A DNA stretch of 64,000 bases from Ailurus styani. Lineage: Eukaryota > Chordata > Mammalia > Carnivora > Ailuridae. The translations under genes and the position numbers were made by a program. The notes beneath the pieces are model-generated. The model was not told where the DNA came from, searched no databases, and saw only the letters and a list, made by a program, of their open reading frames with translations. Position 1 is the stretch's first letter. The number at the start of each line of letters is the position of its first letter. Positions 48,460 through 58,906 of this stretch are shown piece by piece. The stretch lies in contig LNAC01000038.1 in assembly GCA_002007465.1 (NCBI GenBank), positions 6,248,280-6,312,279 of the forward strand, read 5' to 3'.

Positions 48460-49305
48460 TTTCTTTTTTTTTTAAAATATTTGTCTTTTATTTCTTTTAT
48501 TTTTTAAGTTTTTATTTCAATTCCAATTAGTTCACATACAGTGTAATATCAGTTTCAGGAGTAGAATTTTGTGATTCATCACTTATATATAACACCCAGT
48601 GCTTATCACAAGTGCCCTCCTTAATACCCATCACTTATTTAACCTACCTCCCACCCACCTCGCCCCCAAACCTCAGTTCGTTCTTTATATTTAAGAGTCT
48701 GTTTTTTGTTTGCCTGTCTCTTTTTCCGCCATGTTCATCTGTTTCGTTTCTTAAATTTCACATATGAGTGAAGTCATACAGTGTTTTCTCTGACTGATTT
48801 ACTTTGCTTAGCATAATATACGCTAGCTCCATCCATGTCACTGCAAATGGCAAGACTGCATTCTTTTTTTGTGTTTGAATAATATTCGGTTGTATGTATA
48901 AACCACTTCTTTATCCATTAATCTGTTGAGGGAGATATAGGCTCTTTACATCATTTGGCTATTGTAGATAATGCTGCTATAAACATTGGGGTGCATGTAT
49001 CCCTTTGAATCAGTATTTTTGTAACCTTTGGGTGAATACCTAATAGTGCAATTGCTGGAATATAGTTCTGTTTTTAACTTTTGCAGGACCTCCTTACTGG
49101 TTTTCAGAGTGGCTGCACCAATTTGCATTCCCACCAACAATGTAAGAGGGTTCCCCTTTGTCTGCATCCTCGCCAACACTTGTTTTTTCTTTTGTTGTTA
49201 ATTTTAGTCATTCTGAGGTGTGAGGTGATATCTTATTGTAGTTTTTACTTGTATTTCCCTGATGGTGAGTGATATTGAGCATTTTCATGTGTCTGTTAGC
49301 CATCT
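48460..49305 (-). mobile_element. 5'-truncated carnivore L1, 3' end
   Basis: Antisense L1 of 846 bases: T-rich tail at 48461-48474, then the carnivore 3'UTR ('cacccagtgcttatcacaag', 'tgagtgaagtcatacagtgt', 'tccatccatgtcactgcaaa') and the ORF2 C-terminus ('gtggctgcaccaatttgcat'). A target duplication 'ctaaacag' flanks it (48452-48459 and 49306-49313). Confidence 0.93.
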
Positions 49306-49363
49306 CTAAACAGAGGTTCCGGACCCCTATGTTTCCCCTGTTGTAATTCCCCATCATTGTAAA

Positions 49364-49531
49364 GATTTATTTATTTATTTATTTATTTGACAGAGAGATC
49401 ACAAGTAGGCAGAGAGGCAGGCAGAGAGAGAGGAGGAAACAGGCTCCGATGCGGGGTTCGATCCCAGGACCCTGAGATCACGACCTGAGCCGAAGGCAGA
49501 GGCTTAATCCACTGAGCCACCCAGGCGCCCC
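49364..49531 (-). mobile_element. CAN SINE, young copy
   Basis: Antisense copy with tail (TTTA)n, 'acaagtaggcagagaggcag' body and head ending 'ccaggcgcccc'. The target duplication 'attccccatcattgtaaa' (49346-49363) differs at one base from 49532-49549. About 15 bases of the body ('ccgctgagcagggagc' region) are deleted. Confidence 0.97.
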
Positions 49532-49549
49532 ATTCCCCATCACTGTAAA

Positions 49550-50626
49550 CTGAATCTGTGGCCTGAACCCTTTCATTAGTTCCCGTACCCTTTCAGTACA
49601 ATTAGTTCTGTCACAAGATAGAACTTCCATGTAGATTTCTTATATGTTGTTATTATTTTGCCAGTTGCTCTTACTGATACTGCAGCCTCAAGTTTTGGTC
49701 ATTGATTGGGGTCTTGAAACTGCTGGTGGACATTACCAGGTTTCCTTGCAGGAGAGTTTAACTATCTTGCTGATTTTCAGATACATTTACATTTTCCAAA
49801 ACTATACCTATTGCTAGTTTGCCTCCTGTGTGCATCTCATCTGAATATTCTGAGTCTTTTTCACCATGACATCAAATCATGGTCCTGGTTCTGAAGAGAT
49901 TCCTGAATTACACTTTAGACTTATATCTAATTTACTATATTTGGTTTGCCATTTTCTGTGGTCAGCTTCTCAAGCTGTGCCTTTTCCTCTATTTCCCATC
50001 AAACTCAGTCCCAGTTCTTGATGACACCACACCGACTTCTTGTATCAAAGACTCAAATCCTTTTCACATAAGGCTTTTCAAGGAAAATAGTCATTCAACA
50101 TATGTATGTTTGGGGGAAAAAATAAAAACATATTTTACACTACAAAGTAAATTCCCGACTATAAATAAGAGAGATTTCCTTAATACAGCTCAATGATTAT
50201 TAGAAAGAAAGTTTTTCAAGACCAGTTGTCCAACAGGAATTAATACAAGGTATTTAGGGAAAACATACATTATATGATCTTTTTGCCTTAAATACTGGTT
50301 TTATTTTTCTCTAAAATAGTATTTTCAATATTTTTCAGAGTGCTTTCTCCTAGATTAACAATATATCAAATATCGATTATGGTAGTTAGTTTTGTTTGTT
50401 TGTTTTGCCCTTCATCATAGTGTATTTTAAATTTTAACGTTATTTTCTACATTTTCTTGGGTGTTGTGTGTGTGTGTGTGTGTGTGTGTTTAAAATAGTG
50501 TTAACAAAAGACTAAGTAGATACTTGCATGGGATTAACTGGTCATTAAAATATTTATTCTAATAATGAACATGGAGATAATAAGAAAACATAACCAAATT
50601 ACTTGTTCTCTGTGATTTGATGTTTC
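49550..50626. other. Unique sequence
   Basis: A 105-codon plus frame (49879-50196) has no motif and lies in AT-rich DNA. No repeat recognised. Confidence 0.4.
50465..50489 (+). repeat. (TG)12 microsatellite
   Basis: Uninterrupted TG run. Confidence 0.97.
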
Positions 50627-50641
50627 AAAAAGACTATAGTT

Positions 50642-50816
50642 CAAGAGGTACCTGGGTGGCTTAGTCTATTAACCGAATGACTTTGGCTCAGGTCATGATC
50701 TCAAGGTCTGGGGATAGAGCGCAGAGTTGGGTTCCCTGCCCAGCAGGGAGTCTGCTTGTCCCTCTGCCCCTCCTCCTGCTGCTGTTGTTCTCTCTCAAAT
50801 ACATAAAATCTTTAAA
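50642..50816 (+). mobile_element. CAN SINE
   Basis: Head 'gaggtacctgggtggcttag', 'ggctcaggtcatgatctcaa', tail 'aaatacataaaatcttt'. Perfect 15-bp duplication 'aaaaagactatagtt' at 50627-50641 and 50817-50831. Confidence 0.95.
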
Positions 50817-50831
50817 AAAAAGACTATAGTT

Positions 50832-51622
50832 TACAAAATATTGTGTGTGAAAATGATCATGTTTAAGAATTAAACAGGCAATCCTATATGTAAATGATGT
50901 AAGTACCATTTGATTAGTCCATTTATTTTTAATACTGTATTTCTTGATTATTTTTTAAATTTGAGAAATTGCATTTCAAATACTATAGACACACATAAAA
51001 ATAACATATTATATCACCTTTGATTTCTAAATCATAGTTCATATAAAATGTAGTCTTGGGACATTGTAATGAAAGATAATCTTCATGAGATTATCAGGTG
51101 ATTGGTCATTGGTAAATGACCATTGGTCATTTCTAATCTAGAGATAAGTAAGGGAAAATAATTTAAAATATATATAAGATTATTATTTATATTACTATAA
51201 ATCACGTTTTCAACTAATTATACACAATAATCAATATTTATAAAAAATTCGTTGATATGAAGTGTTTATTATATATTTTAGTATCATCAAGCACAATAGT
51301 GTCATTCAGAGATGGCCTATACTAATTATTTAAGATCTCACCACAGATATGTATATCTATGTAGAATGTTCTTTCTCCATGAAATGCTGTGGTTTCTGGA
51401 TAGTATCTAAGTATGTTCTGCTACTTATTATTTAAAGATAATATTGTTATGATTTATAAGTTGGATTTTTATGTGCCATATAATTCTATTATCAAAATAT
51501 CTGCCATTTTTCAGGAGATAAAATCATTTATGTGGATCCATAAGTACTAATGAAATAGCCTCAAGATCTGTTGTTACATTTTGAAAAAAAATGACATACT
51601 GATGAATTTGGTTCAGAAAATG
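50832..51622. other. Unique AT-rich sequence
   Basis: No gene or repeat. A hairpin with three ATTGG words lies at 51100-51133. Confidence 0.45.
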
Positions 51623-51631
51623 ATAGTATTT

Positions 51632-51823
51632 TTCTTGAGATTTTTTAATTAATTCATTAGAGAGAGCGAGAGAGAGCATAAGCAGGGGGAGAGGCAGAGG
51701 GAGAGTGAGAAGCAGACCCTCCACTGAGCAGGGAACCCACAGTGGGGTTTGATCCTAGGACCTGGAGATCATGACTCAAGCCAAAGGCAGACGCCCAACC
51801 ATCTGAGCCACCCAGGTGCCCCA
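51632..51823 (-). mobile_element. CAN SINE
   Basis: Antisense copy with GA-rich body and head 'gagccacccaggtgcccc'. The 9-bp duplication 'atagtattt' lies at 51623-51631 and 51824-51832. Confidence 0.93.
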
Positions 51824-51832
51824 ATAGTATTT

Positions 51833-53406
51833 ACTGAGAGGAGAAACACAAGCAAACTGTAAATCCTTATCTGTGAATTTATGGTTTTAAAAATTCATAG
51901 ACATAGAAAGTGAAAGTTAACTACCTGTTAACGATTTTCTTGAATTGTGGAAGTACATTTAGATAGAAGTTAAGGGATATATGTTTTTAATCATTTGTAT
52001 TTGTACAATGAGAATAAATTATGGGTAGTTAATTAAATATAACTTCCAAAATTTTTGTAGCATTTTAATTCCTAGTTATTTAGGGATGCAAAAATTTCCT
52101 AAAAAATAACAAATTACACACGACTAACTTCATGGAAAATTTTAAAGCATGATTTATTTACTATGACATTTACCCCAGAATAAAATTTCCTACATGATTT
52201 TCTTTTTCAAAGAAATATTTTTAATGAGAAATATTCTTTAAGAAAAAGAAAAAAAAGAAATATTCTTTTATAAATACTGTGATAGAAGGCAATCAATATC
52301 TCTGGCAGCTGAAGCCCAGCTTTGCCAATAATTCTTCCACTTGATCCTCTTGAAAAGCACTTTTTTCTTCAATAATCCTACATGAAGATAACGCTATTAT
52401 TCCCCTTTACTGAATGACCTCTTTAATTTCGCTTTCCCAACTACAGAGTACATAAGAAAAATTGAACATGCAGAAATACAACTTGTATAATAGAGTTTTG
52501 TAGATGAACACCTGTGAGACATGGTTAAGTATTTATTATTAAGTGGTTTCTCTTTACCAAGAAACATTTTCTACTTTTTATTGCCTCAGACAGTATGAGC
52601 TTTTTGGTCAATAATTATCATGCTTTTTGCTCTATTTAAGTCATTAAGTTTCCTTTAATTATACTTAAATATTATACTATGTGCTTTATGAAATACTTAT
52701 TTAGGTAAGAAAACTTGTCAAAGGTTCTCAAACTATACCTGCACAGTTTCTCAGTATAAAACTGTGTTCTTTCAGTACTATCTGATTATTGAAATAGATG
52801 CGAATAAAAACAGTTGGCACATTACAAGATGTTTGGCAACATGTTTGATATCGAGATCTTGAAAAATTATATGCTCTAACCGGTATTTAAAAACATTTTT
52901 TAATATATTGAACAATTTAATATTTTAATTAAATTTAAATTAAAAATTAACACCAAAATGTACCTTGCTTAATTTTAATTACCCTAACAAAATATTAGGT
53001 CCTAGGATGTGAAAATAATTTAAATAACTCTAATACCTAAAAAAGTTACCTAAACTGTCCACACAAATATGATAGTAATGAAAGAGAAGAGCTATTACTT
53101 ACAACATGAAAAAACTAAAGAACATTTAACACTTGGGTACATACTTTTAAGTGTAGTAAGATTTTGAATAGGATTTACCTCTCATGCTTAAAATGTCTAA
53201 AGCTTTGTGTAGTGTTGTAAATATATTGATAATAAGGAAATATATACTGTTTTATCAAGTGAATGTAGTGTGTAAAACATCTCTGAGAAACATTAAAAAA
53301 ACACATTTGGAAAGAAGGATGTGAGTTAAGAAATGCTACTCAAATCAGATTTATTTTCTATTCTGAAGTATATTTCTCTTGCATTAGATCTATCAGGTGT
53401 CATATC
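51833..53406. other. Unique AT-rich sequence
   Basis: Very A/T-rich; no repeat, gene or regulatory feature recognised. Confidence 0.45.
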
Positions 53407-53422
53407 AGTTAAAGCACTCTTT

Positions 53423-53636
53423 TTTTTTTTTTTTTTAGATTTTTTAGATTATTTATTTATTTATTTGACAGCGAGAGAGAGATCACAAGTAGGCAGAGAG
53501 ACAGGCAGAGAGAGAGAGGAGGAAGCAGGCTCCCCGCCGAGCAGGGAGCCCGATACAGGCCTCGATCCCAGGACCCTGAGATCATGACCTGAGACGAAGG
53601 CAGAGGCTTTAACCCACTGAGCCACCCAGGCGCCCC
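53423..53636 (-). mobile_element. CAN SINE, young copy
   Basis: Antisense copy with T-tail, '(TTTA)n', 'acaagtaggcagagagacag', and head 'ccaggcgcccc'. The 16-bp duplication 'agttaaagcactcttt' (53407-53422) differs at one base from 53637-53652. The tail has a local duplication of 'agattttttagatt'. Confidence 0.97.
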
Positions 53637-53904
53637 AGTTAAAGCATTCTTTATGATACCTGTAACATCTTCTTCAGAATTTCAGAGACACTAGAAAAAA
53701 ATATTTCTTCAAATAGTTCTTTCTGTCCTTGATGATTCTTTATTTCCAGAAATGTCATGCATCAAGAGATGTGTATCTTTGATATGAGTGAAATGAAAAT
53801 AGCTTCGATTAGCAAAATAGGACATTAGTCCTTCCTGTCACATTATGGCATCAGCCTTACTACCCTTGTGAGTGGTTCCTGGATGTGCTCTCCAGGAGGT
53901 CTGC

Positions 53905-53985
53905 TTGTTCAGTGGTAGATCCTAGTACCTAGAAAAATGCATGACGTGTAGTAGGTTCTCAGTGAATATTTTTGAATGGTATTTG
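53905..53985 (+). mobile_element. L2 3' end
   Basis: 'gtagtaggttctcagtgaat' then 'atttttgaatgg' matches the L2 terminus (canonical 'catagtaggtgctcaataaa'). Ancient, short. Confidence 0.6.
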
Positions 53986-54761
53986 TAAATGGAAGTAGAA
54001 GAAATATTGGAAAAGCAGAAATATTACAAAAAAATTTAATTAATCACAAGAAAGGTCTATGTGAGAGTATAAAGTTTTTCTATCTAAATACAAGTTGTTG
54101 CAAATACTTAACAAAATTCAGATATTGAAGAAAATATGAAAAATAATTTTTGAATAAGTGTGCATAATTATCTCATATAAAAGCGATAACTAGAGGATAA
54201 CATGCACATTGCAACCTCTGATAAGCAGAATGAAGATAAAAACAAATAAAATGAGTACATAAAACCATTTTTATTTTAATTGGGAAAACAGTAAATTATA
54301 AGTTACTTTTAAAATATGCTATTTATTGAGGTAAAAAAATTGAACATTCTCGTTTGAATTTTAACATTTACCTTTATTATAGGCCTCATATATGATATGT
54401 GATATATGACCATACTTGAGGAACCAGACTTGGGGAAATATATTTATTTCAGTCAACAGTGTCAACACTAGTCTGTGGTTTCCAAGCAATACTTTAGCAA
54501 AATAATGAAGAAAAATCTGTCTCTACTGGCACCTTCCAACCATCGATGCTTTACCTCGCTGTCAGATTTTTCTGTATGGTGACCTTGAGAAGGTTATAAC
54601 TTGTGTTTTAGATATAACATACAAGAGCACTGTTAAAAATTTAAGCTCTTCTACAAAGAGTTGCATTTCACTTCACTACTTTTCACTTGTAAGTAAATGG
54701 TAGATATAATCTTGATAAATCATCCTATTGATTTCTTAAAAAACAAAAACAAAAACAAAAA
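53986..54761. other. Unique AT-rich sequence
   Basis: No gene or repeat recognised; (AAAAAC)n lies just before the next SINE. Confidence 0.45.
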
Positions 54762-54771
54762 AACCGTGCAG

Positions 54772-54998
54772 GGGGTGCCTGGTTGGCTCAGTGGATTAAG
54801 CATCTGCCTTCAGCTCAGGTCATGATCTCAGGGTCCTGGGATGGAGCCCCCCATTGGGCTCCCTGCTCAGTGGGTAGCCTGCTTCTCCCTCTCCCTCTTG
54901 ATGCTCCCCTTGCTTGTGCTCTCTTGCTTACTCTCTCGCTCTCAAATAAATACATAAAATCTTTAAAAAATTTTTTTAAAAGAAATTTAAAAAAAAGG
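54772..54998 (+). mobile_element. CAN SINE
   Basis: Head 'ggggtgcctggttggctcag', full body and a long A/T-rich tail. The flanks 'aaccgtgcag' (54762-54771) and 'aaccatacag' (54999-55008) differ by two G-to-A changes, a plausible aged target duplication. Confidence 0.93.
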
Positions 54999-55023
54999 AA
55001 CCATACAGGTGACCACTTTCTTA

Positions 55024-55025
<2 letters not shown>

Positions 55026-55100
<75 letters not shown>

Positions 55101-55164
55101 TCCTTCCTTCCTTCCTTCCTTCCTTCCTTCCTTCCTTCCTTCCTTCCTTCCTTCCTTCCTTCCT

Positions 55165-55216
<52 letters not shown>

Positions 55217-55217
55217 T
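55026..55217 (+). repeat. (CTTT)19(CCTT)16(CTTT)13 tract
   Basis: A pure pyrimidine run of about 192 bases in three blocks: CTTT 55026-55101, CCTT 55102-55165, CTTT 55166-55217. On the minus strand it continues from the 3' end of an old L1 (55226), so it probably grew from that L1's poly(A) tail. The 165-codon frame crossing it is an artefact. Confidence 0.98.
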
Positions 55218-55225
55218 TTTTCTTT

Positions 55226-55649
55226 AAGCCGTACTTTTAGATCACTTTTTAGTTTCAGAGTGCATTTGAGGTGGGGTTAGAGATTTCTTTTATATCCCCT
55301 ATACCTACACATACATAGCATCCCCCATTACCAACACCACTCAGCAGAAAGGTACATTTGTTAAAATTGATGAACCTGCACTGACATATCATAGTCATCC
55401 CGGGTTCATAGTGACATGTATCCATTATTATGGTATCATACTATTTTTAATGCCATAAAAATTCTCTGTGCTCCCATCTATTTTTCATCACTCCCCAAGC
55501 ACCTGGTAACAAGTGATCTTTTTTTCTGTCACCATAGTTTTACCTTTTCCTAAATGCCCTGTATTTGGAAACATACAGCACACAGCTTTCGGATTGGCTT
55601 TATTTACTTAGTAATATGCATTTAAATTTCATCCATGTATTTTCTTCGT
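55226..55649 (-). mobile_element. Old L1M 3'UTR (host element, 3' end)
   Basis: 'acatttgttaaaattgatga', 'gtgacatgtatccattatta', 'ttctctgtgctcccatctat' and 'agtaatatgcatttaaattt' follow the L1M 3'UTR in antisense, ending inside the ORF2 C-terminus. I take it as the 3' part of the same antisense L1M that continues at 58510-62545. Confidence 0.8.
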
Positions 55650-56968
55650 TTAAGAGATCATTTATTTCTTTGTGTGATCTTCAGTTTCTTTAATCAGTGT
55701 TTTATATTTTTCAGAGTATAGGTCTTTCATCTCTTGGTTGGGTTTATATCTAGGTATGTTACTGTTTTGGGTGCAATTATAAATTGGATTGATTGCTTAA
55801 TATCCCTTGCTGCTTCATTATTGGTGCATAGAAATTATTTCTGTATATTGATTTTGTATCCTGTAGCTTTCCTGAATTTATTTACCAGTTCTAGCAGGTT
55901 TTTGGTGGAGTCTTCTGGGTTTTCTACATAGAGTATCATGTCTCCTACAAAAAGTGAAAGTTTGTCTTCTTCCTTGCTGATTTGGATGCTTTTCTTTTTC
56001 TTGTCTGATTGCTTTGGCTAGGACTTGGCGTACTATGTTAAATAACAGTAGTGAGAGTAGACATCCCTGTCTTGTTCTTGACTGTAGAGGAAAAGCTCTG
56101 TTTTTCCTTATTGAGGATGATATTAGGTGTGTGGATTTTTCATATATGGCCTTTATTATATTAAGGTATGTTCCCTCTAAACCTACTTTGTTGAAGTTTT
56201 TTTCCCCATAAATGGATGTTGCACTTTGTCAAATGCTTTTCTTGCACCTATTGAAATGATCATATGGTTCCTCTCTTTCTTTTATTAATGTGCTATTTAT
56301 CATATTGATTGATTTGTGAATATTGAACCACCCTTGCAACCCAGGAAAAATTCCCACCTTACTGTGGTGAATGAATTTTTTTGAATATATTGTCGGATTC
56401 AGTTTACTATTATCTTTTTGAGAACTTTTGTATCTGTGTTCGTCAGGAATATTGGCCTTAGTTTCTTTTTTAGGAGAGTCTTTATCTGGTTTTGGTATCA
56501 GGTGGCTGGCTTCATAGAATGAATTTGAAAGTTTTCCTTTCTTTCTATTTTTTTTTAATAGTTTCAGAAAAATAGGTGTTAACTCCTCATTAAAAAATTT
56601 ACAATTTACCTGTGAAGCAATCTGGCCCTGGGTTTTGTTTGTTGGGCATTTTTTTGATTACTGAATCAATTTCTTTGCTGGTTATTGGTCTTTCAGGTTC
56701 TCTGTTTCTTTTTAGTTTTGGTAGAATCTCTGTTTCTAGGAATTTGTCCATTTGTCTAATTTGTTGGCATATAGGTTTTCATAGTATTTTCTTATAATTG
56801 TATTTATGTGGTGTTGGTTGTTATTTCTCCTCTCTCATTTGTGATTTTATTTATTTGGGTTCTTTCTCTTTTTCATAAGTCTGGGTAAAAGTTTATCAAT
56901 TTTATTAATTTTTTTAAAGAACAAGCTCCTGGTTTCATCGATCTATTGTTTTTTAAATTTCTATATCA
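55650..56968 (-). mobile_element. Younger L1, inverted 5' part (ORF2 RT)
   Basis: Antisense L1 ORF2: on the plus strand 'catccctgtcttgttcttga', 'gaatttgaaagttttccttt', 'gaagcaatctggccctgggt' and, at the right end, 'aacaagctcctggtttcatc' mark the RT domain from its palm/thumb side (left) to its start (right). Its left end stops at almost the ORF2 point where the sense part begins at 56977. That is the arrangement produced by twin priming. Frames are broken. Confidence 0.85.
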
Positions 56969-56976
56969 CTGTTTCG

Positions 56977-58509
56977 GACCAGAAGATCAAATATGTTTAA
57001 AATGTCTATACTATGCAAAGCAATCTACACATTTAATGCAGTCCCTATCAAAATACCAAGAACATTTTTCACACAGCTTAGAACAATCCTAAAACTTGTA
57101 TGGAACTGCAGAAGACCCCAAACAACAAGAACAAGCTTGAAAAAGAAAAACGAAACTGGAAGAATCACAATTCCAGACTTCAAGTTATATTTTAAAGCTG
57201 TAGTGATCAAAACAGTATGGTACTGGCACAGAAATAGACATATATAAATAGAACAGAATAGAAAACCCAGAAATGGACTCACAAGTACACATGGCCAGAT
57301 AATCTTTTGCAAAGCAGTTAAGAATATCTGATGGGAAAAAGACAGCCTCTTCAACAAATGATGTTGGGAAAACTGAACAGCAATATGCAAAAGAATGAAA
57401 CTGGAACACTTTCTTACACCAAACACAAAAATAAATTCAAAATGGATTAAAAAACTACGGGGAATGGCCAGCAATCTGGGTTACCAGCGGATGAAAGATT
57501 ACTGCAGACTGTGCTGTGAAAGAGAGAAGGCAAGGGCATCAATGCTCAGAGGTGAAGACCCTTTGCTCTTCTTTGCTCCTATTGCTTTTATAGGTCCTTC
57601 AGGATAATCACAAATCTTTATCACTGTTTCTCAAGCAAGTGTTGTGCAACAAGAGGTCTCACTGCAACTGGGAGGATTTATTTACAGGAAAGATAAGATA
57701 TGCTAATCTGCATGTTCTGCTAAACATAGCCTAAGGGACAATGCATACATCTCTTAGATCACAGGGTGGCTGTTTGGGCTAAGAAAGCTTTGGGGAAGGC
57801 AGCTCCCTGTGGCATTCCAAGGGCAGGGTGGTCATGCAAGCCTGGCATTCCAAAGGCCTGAGCCCTTCTCCTGAAACCTTCCTGCTCTCAGTGGCCTCTG
57901 TGTTACATTTTAGCAAGCCAGGTATTATGGCTGATTGCATGCTCTACATTAACCCCAACAAGAAACCTAAATGTGAGACCGGAAAAAATCCCAGAGGAGA
58001 GCACTGGCAGTAACCTCTTTGAAATCGGCTGTAGCAACTTCCTTCTATATATATCTCCTGAGGCAAGGGAAACAAAAGCAGAAATAAACTATTGGGACTT
58101 CATCAAGATAAAAAGCTTCTGCCCAGTGAAGGAAACAATCAACAAAACTAAAAGGCACCTTGGAAATGGGAGAAGATATTTGCAAATGATGTATCTGATA
58201 AAGGGCTAATATCCAAAATCTATAAAGAACTTATAAAACTCAACAGCCAAAAATTAAATAATCTGATTAAAAATGGGCAGACATGAATAGACATTGTTCC
58301 AAAGATGACATACAGATGGCCAACAGACACATGAAAAGATGCTCAACATCATTATCATCAGGGAAATGCAAATCAAAACCAGAATGAGATATCCACCTCA
58401 CACCTGTCAGAATGTCTAAAATCAACAACACAAGAAACAACGGGTGTTGGGGAGGATGTACAGAAAAAGGAACCCTCTTGCACTGTTGATGGGAATGGAA
58501 ACTGGTGCA
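56977..58509 (+). mobile_element. Younger L1, sense part (ORF2 3' half)
   Basis: Sense L1 ORF2 downstream of the RT: an 84-codon open stretch (56993-57247) includes [20 protein letters not shown] and [20 protein letters not shown], typical of this ORF2 region. It continues after the LTR insertion with 'ggcagtaacctctttgaaat', 'ataaactattgggacttcat', 'gatacagatggcc'-type and 'ttgcactgttgatgggaatg' words, then stops abruptly at about 58509 without 3'UTR or poly(A). Less diverged than the host L1M. Confidence 0.88.
57456..57960 (-). mobile_element. Solo ERV LTR, 505 bp, inside L1
   Basis: L1 ORF2 breaks after 'ggattaaaaaac' and resumes with 'cctaaatgtgagacc'; the 505 bases between are foreign. 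Read on the minus strand they start TGTTGGGGTT, contain a TATAAAAG box (57585-57592) and end CCCCGTA, where CA is usual. Six-base flanks 'aaaaac' (57450-57455) and 'agaaac' (57961-57966) fit a retroviral target duplication with one change. There is no internal sequence, so it is a solo LTR left by recombination. A 6-bp duplication fits class II (betaretrovirus-like), but I cannot name the family. Confidence 0.75.
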
Positions 58510-58591
58510 GATCATTCTCTCATTCTCTTGATACTACCTTTTGCACAGCAGAAGTTTTAATGTTCATGAAATTCAGCTTATGTATTACTTC

Positions 58592-58906
58592 TTTTTTTTT
58601 TTTTTTTTTAAAGATTTTTTTTTTTTTTTTTTTTTTTTTTGACAANNNNNNNNNNNNNNNNNNNNNNNNNNNNNNNNNNNNNNNNNNNNNNNNNNNNNNN
58701 NNNNNNNNNNNNNNNTTTTTATTTATTCATTTGACACAGAGAGAGATTACAAGTAGGCAGAGAGGCAGGCAGAGAGAGAGAGGGGAGAGGAGGAAGCAGG
58801 CTCCCTGCTGAGCCGAGAGCCCGATGTGGGCCTCGATCCCAGGACCCTGGGATCATGACCTGAGCCGAAGGCAGCGGCTTTAACCCACTGAGCCACCCAG
58901 GCGCCC
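58592..58906 (-). mobile_element. CAN SINE with gap in its poly(T) tail
   Basis: Antisense young-type SINE: long T-tail, '(TTTA)n', 'acaagtaggcagagaggcag', head 'ccaggcgccc'. Perfect 14-bp duplication 'ttatgtattacttc' at 58578-58591 and 58907-58920. The tail contains a 70-base N gap and 'aaagattttttt...gacaa' before it, so the tail may hold extra sequence. Confidence 0.97.
58646..58715. other. Assembly gap, 70 N
   Basis: Seventy unknown bases within the poly(T) tail of a SINE. The true length is unknown. Confidence 1.

Noticed and set aside
54783..55280. 165-codon open frame, longest in the window
   Set aside because: It starts in a CAN SINE and runs through the CTTT/CCTT microsatellite; the protein is FLSFFLSF and FLPSFLPS repeats.
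57025..57474. 149-codon minus-strand frame
   Set aside because: Antisense of L1 ORF2 sense sequence; no independent protein motif.
57585..57592. TATAAAAG as a gene promoter
   Set aside because: It lies at the expected place inside a solo LTR; no gene follows on the minus strand, so I keep it as LTR structure only.
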